A stretch of DNA of 5,917 nucleotides from a bacterium (GTDB lineage: Bacteria > Patescibacteria > Paceibacteria > UBA9973 > UBA6065). The stretch covers positions 1 through 5,917 of the forward strand of contig JAUXUT010000129.1 of assembly GCA_030680695.1 (NCBI GenBank), read 5' to 3'. The notes beneath the pieces were generated by a model, which made no database searches, had not been told where the DNA came from, and saw only the letters and a list, made by a program, of their open reading frames with translations. The position numbers and the translations under genes are program-made. Each line of letters begins with the position of its first letter. Position 1 is the first letter of the stretch. Positions 5,833-5,917 of the stretch are shown here, piece after piece.

Positions 5833-5917
5833 AATAATAAACAAATTAAAGTATAGGTATTCTTAGTATGTCGTTAAAAAATATTCGCTTATTCTCTTTA
5901 AATATCTTGTTGCTTTG
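5833..5917. other. AT-rich window end with undecided reading frames
   Basis: Two short frames touch the window edge. On the minus strand an open frame from 5917 ends at TAA 5846-5848 and could be the last 23 codons of an upstream gene (ending NDILRIPIL). On the plus strand ATG at 5868 opens MSLKNIRLFSLNILLL to the edge, which looks like a signal-peptide start but has no good ribosome site. Both overlap the candidate promoter, and I cannot choose between them. Confidence 0.25.
5850..5877 (-). promoter_or_regulatory. Candidate sigma-70-type promoter for flp
   Basis: On the minus strand TTAACG (5877-5872, four of six consensus bases) and TATACT (5855-5850, five of six) are separated by 16 bases. 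Transcription would start near 5843 and run almost at once into the palindrome 5805-5832. The region is AT-rich, so matches are easy to find by chance. Confidence 0.35.

Noticed and set aside
1..5917. CRISPR array, tRNA, rRNA or insertion sequence
   Set aside because: No regularly spaced repeats, no cloverleaf-like segment, no transposase and no paired terminal inverted repeats were seen.

Overview
The window looks like chromosomal DNA from a free-living bacterium. The clustered Flp pilin and TadE/TadG-like genes, the Ser/Thr-kinase-like start and the long secreted proteins would fit Chloroflexota (Anaerolineae-like). That placement is an inference from gene content and style, and no marker gene here settles it. 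Every gene I can support lies on the minus strand, so the text reads from high to low coordinates.

Region 1 (about 5917-2082) is a compact surface-appendage operon. A possible promoter (5850-5877) is followed by a perfect 28-bp palindrome with a T-run (5805-5832), then a strong ribosome site and a 59-residue Flp-type pilin (5600-5779). Next come a TadE pseudopilin (5207-5599), a second TadE-like protein (4779-5210), a TadG-like protein (4366-4782), a membrane-anchored protein with a Cys-containing outer domain (3323-4351) and a Cys-rich secreted protein with a calcium-loop-like motif (2124-3326). The junctions are TAAATG abutment, ATGA, ATGA, a 14-base gap, and ATGA, so translation is probably coupled throughout. 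A hairpin at 2082-2118 probably ends the transcript. The motor and export parts of a Tad machine (TadA ATPase, TadB/C, secretin, prepilin peptidase) are not in the window. These genes therefore supply the fibre subunit, the minor pilins and two candidate surface proteins of unknown role.

Region 2 (about 2081-1749) is an AT-rich gap with a candidate -10 box for the next gene and no convincing gene of its own.

Region 3 (1748-1) is a second, more AT-rich unit. It has a 538-residue four-TM protein (132-1748) with a central soluble domain that may be a degenerate PD-(D/E)XK-like fold. After 14 bases comes the first 39 codons of a probable Ser/Thr protein kinase (1-117), cut by the window edge. 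The pair suggests a membrane signalling unit of unknown purpose.

The least described parts are the two exported proteins at the end of the pilus operon, the hairpin control region in front of flp, and the membrane protein/kinase pair.
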